The notes under the pieces were generated by a model. It ran no database searches, was not told the DNA's origin, and saw only the letters and a program-made list of their open reading frames with translations. Below, one piece after another: positions 6,106-6,763 of a DNA stretch of 6,763 nucleotides. Position 1 is the first letter of the stretch. Every line of letters begins with the position of its first letter. The DNA is taken from the NCBI GenBank assembly GCA_001564135.1, contig LKNH01000144.1, positions 1 to 6,763 of the forward strand, given 5' to 3'. The translations under genes and the position numbers were made by a program. This DNA is from Halobacteriaceae archaeon Tc-Br11_E2g27. Lineage in GTDB: Archaea; Halobacteriota; Halobacteria; Halobacteriales; Haloarculaceae.

Positions 6106-6116
6106 AATACGAGAAT

Positions 6117-6763
6117 ATGACTAACGCAACTGAGATTCGGTATGAGCCACGGGAGGAGGTAAAGAATCGGAGTAACGTCTGGGAGTTTATGCAAGAACAC
6201 GATATCGAGACGTTCGAAGAACTGCATACCCGAACAGTTGAGTCGGTGGAAGGGATTGAAGAGTCTGGTCTTGGTTGGTTCTGGGACGAAGTGGTTGAGC
6301 ACCTTGATATCGAGTTTTACGAGCCCTATGACACGGTTAGAGATGACAGTGATGGACCACAGTTTACTGATTGGTATGTCGGTGGCGAACTCAATATTGC
6401 TCATAATGTCGTTGATAGACATGCAAAGCCATCAGCTGAAAATAGAAACAACGCTGCGTGTATCTGGGAAGGAGAAGATGGAGACACTCGTGTTCTGACC
6501 TATCACGACCTCTATCGGCAATCCAACCAGGTCGCAAACGCACTCGAAGAGCGTGGCGTCGGAACAGGAGACACCGTCGGTCTGTATATGCCGATGGTTC
6601 CGGAAATTGTTCCGATACTCTATGGCTGTTTCAAGGTCGGTGCGATTGTCGTACCGATTTTCTCTGGTTTCGGGGTCGATGCCACAGCTACGCGTATCGA
6701 AGATGCAGGTTGTTCCGTATTATTTACCGGTGACGGATTTTATCGCCGTGGCTCGGAAGTTGA
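6117..6763 (+). CDS. Acetyl-CoA-synthetase-like acyl-CoA synthetase, N-terminal part (3' end beyond window)
   Basis: The first 215 codons of an AMP-forming acyl-CoA synthetase, which would activate a carboxylate with ATP and CoA to acyl-CoA. Residues 54-101 match the acetyl-CoA synthetase N-terminal domain (WFWDEVVEHLDIEF, then FTDWYVGGELNIAHNVVDRH). From about 113 the AMP-binding domain begins, with VLTYHDLYRQSNQVANAL (126-143) and GDTVGLYMPMVPE (151-163), a characteristic stretch of this group. The ATP-binding signature and C-terminal lid lie beyond the window, so completeness cannot be judged. The ATG at 6117 is the only reasonable start: an in-frame stop lies at 6105-6107 and no other start codon is between. 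About 50 residues precede the ACAS_N match, a longer leader than in bacterial Acs. Substrate could be acetate, propionate or another short acid; the divergent fatty acid transporter gene favours a short-chain substrate. Confidence 0.88.
   Translation, partial: MTNATEIRYEPREEVKNRSNVWEFMQEHDIETFEELHTRTVESVEGIEESGLGWFWDEVVEHLDIEFYEPYDTVRDDSDGPQFTDWYVGGELNIAHNVVDRHAKPSAENRNNAACIWEGEDGDTRVLTYHDLYRQSNQVANALEERGVGTGDTVGLYMPMVPEIVPILYGCFKVGAIVVPIFSGFGVDATATRIEDAGCSVLFTGDGFYRRGSEV

Larger units (their letters stand above)
5934..6116. promoter_or_regulatory. Divergent promoter region between transporter and synthetase genes
   Basis: A 183-base AT-rich gap with no credible gene. For the transporter (minus strand), a TATA-like TTTTACATAAG at 5956-5966 would place transcription start at about 5934, next to the ATG. 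A more distal AT-rich element near 5983-5991 would instead give a leader containing GGTGA (5940-5944). For the synthetase (plus strand), candidates are TTTATTTAA (6063-6071), giving a roughly 24-base leader that includes GGTGGT at 6100-6105, or TTTATTAT (6079-6086), giving a much shorter leader. Repeats between 5960 and 6006 lie on the transporter side and could coordinate both genes. Confidence 0.6.

Noticed and set aside
6090..6422. Minus-strand open frame of 110 codons overlapping the synthetase start
   Set aside because: It is opposite the conserved N-terminal domain of the acyl-CoA synthetase and has no promoter or recognisable motif.

Overview
The window looks like chromosome of a halophilic archaeon (class Halobacteria) of moderate GC content. 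The predicted proteins are rich in Asp/Glu, a lipoprotein carries the Asp/Ser-rich linker typical of haloarchaeal surface proteins, upstream regions show TATA-like boxes about 25-30 bases before start codons, and most starts lack a strong Shine-Dalgarno site. The genus cannot be fixed from the sequence. No mobile element, RNA gene or CRISPR array is visible.

Layout. Positions 1-1290 (minus strand) hold a two-gene unit: a secreted ComEC-like metallo-beta-lactamase-fold lipoprotein followed 16 bases later by the start of a DUF3006-type small protein that runs off the window edge. Positions 1424-2857 (minus) encode an amidase-signature hydrolase with its own TATA box, which lies inside a short inverted repeat. 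Positions 2962-5933 (minus) look like an operon: an AtoE-type short-chain fatty acid transporter, an MFS carboxylate-type transporter and an unrecognised 66-residue protein, with short gaps. From 6117 to the right edge, on the plus strand and divergent from the transporter gene, is the 5' third of an acetyl-CoA-synthetase-like acyl-CoA synthetase. The 183-base AT-rich gap between the divergent genes holds both promoters and several repeat elements that could be operators.

How the genes may work together (inference). The amidase most resembles bacterial aliphatic/enantioselective amidases, which turn short-chain amides into the free acid plus ammonia. The two transporters could move short-chain carboxylates, and the synthetase would activate them to acyl-CoA. 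Together they could form a small scavenging module for short-chain fatty acids and their amides, although the amidase may be separately transcribed. The lipoprotein/DUF3006 pair is probably independent. No transcription regulator is encoded in the window. The genes belong to known families; the less familiar items are the 66-residue protein, the shared start-site motif and the operator-like repeats.
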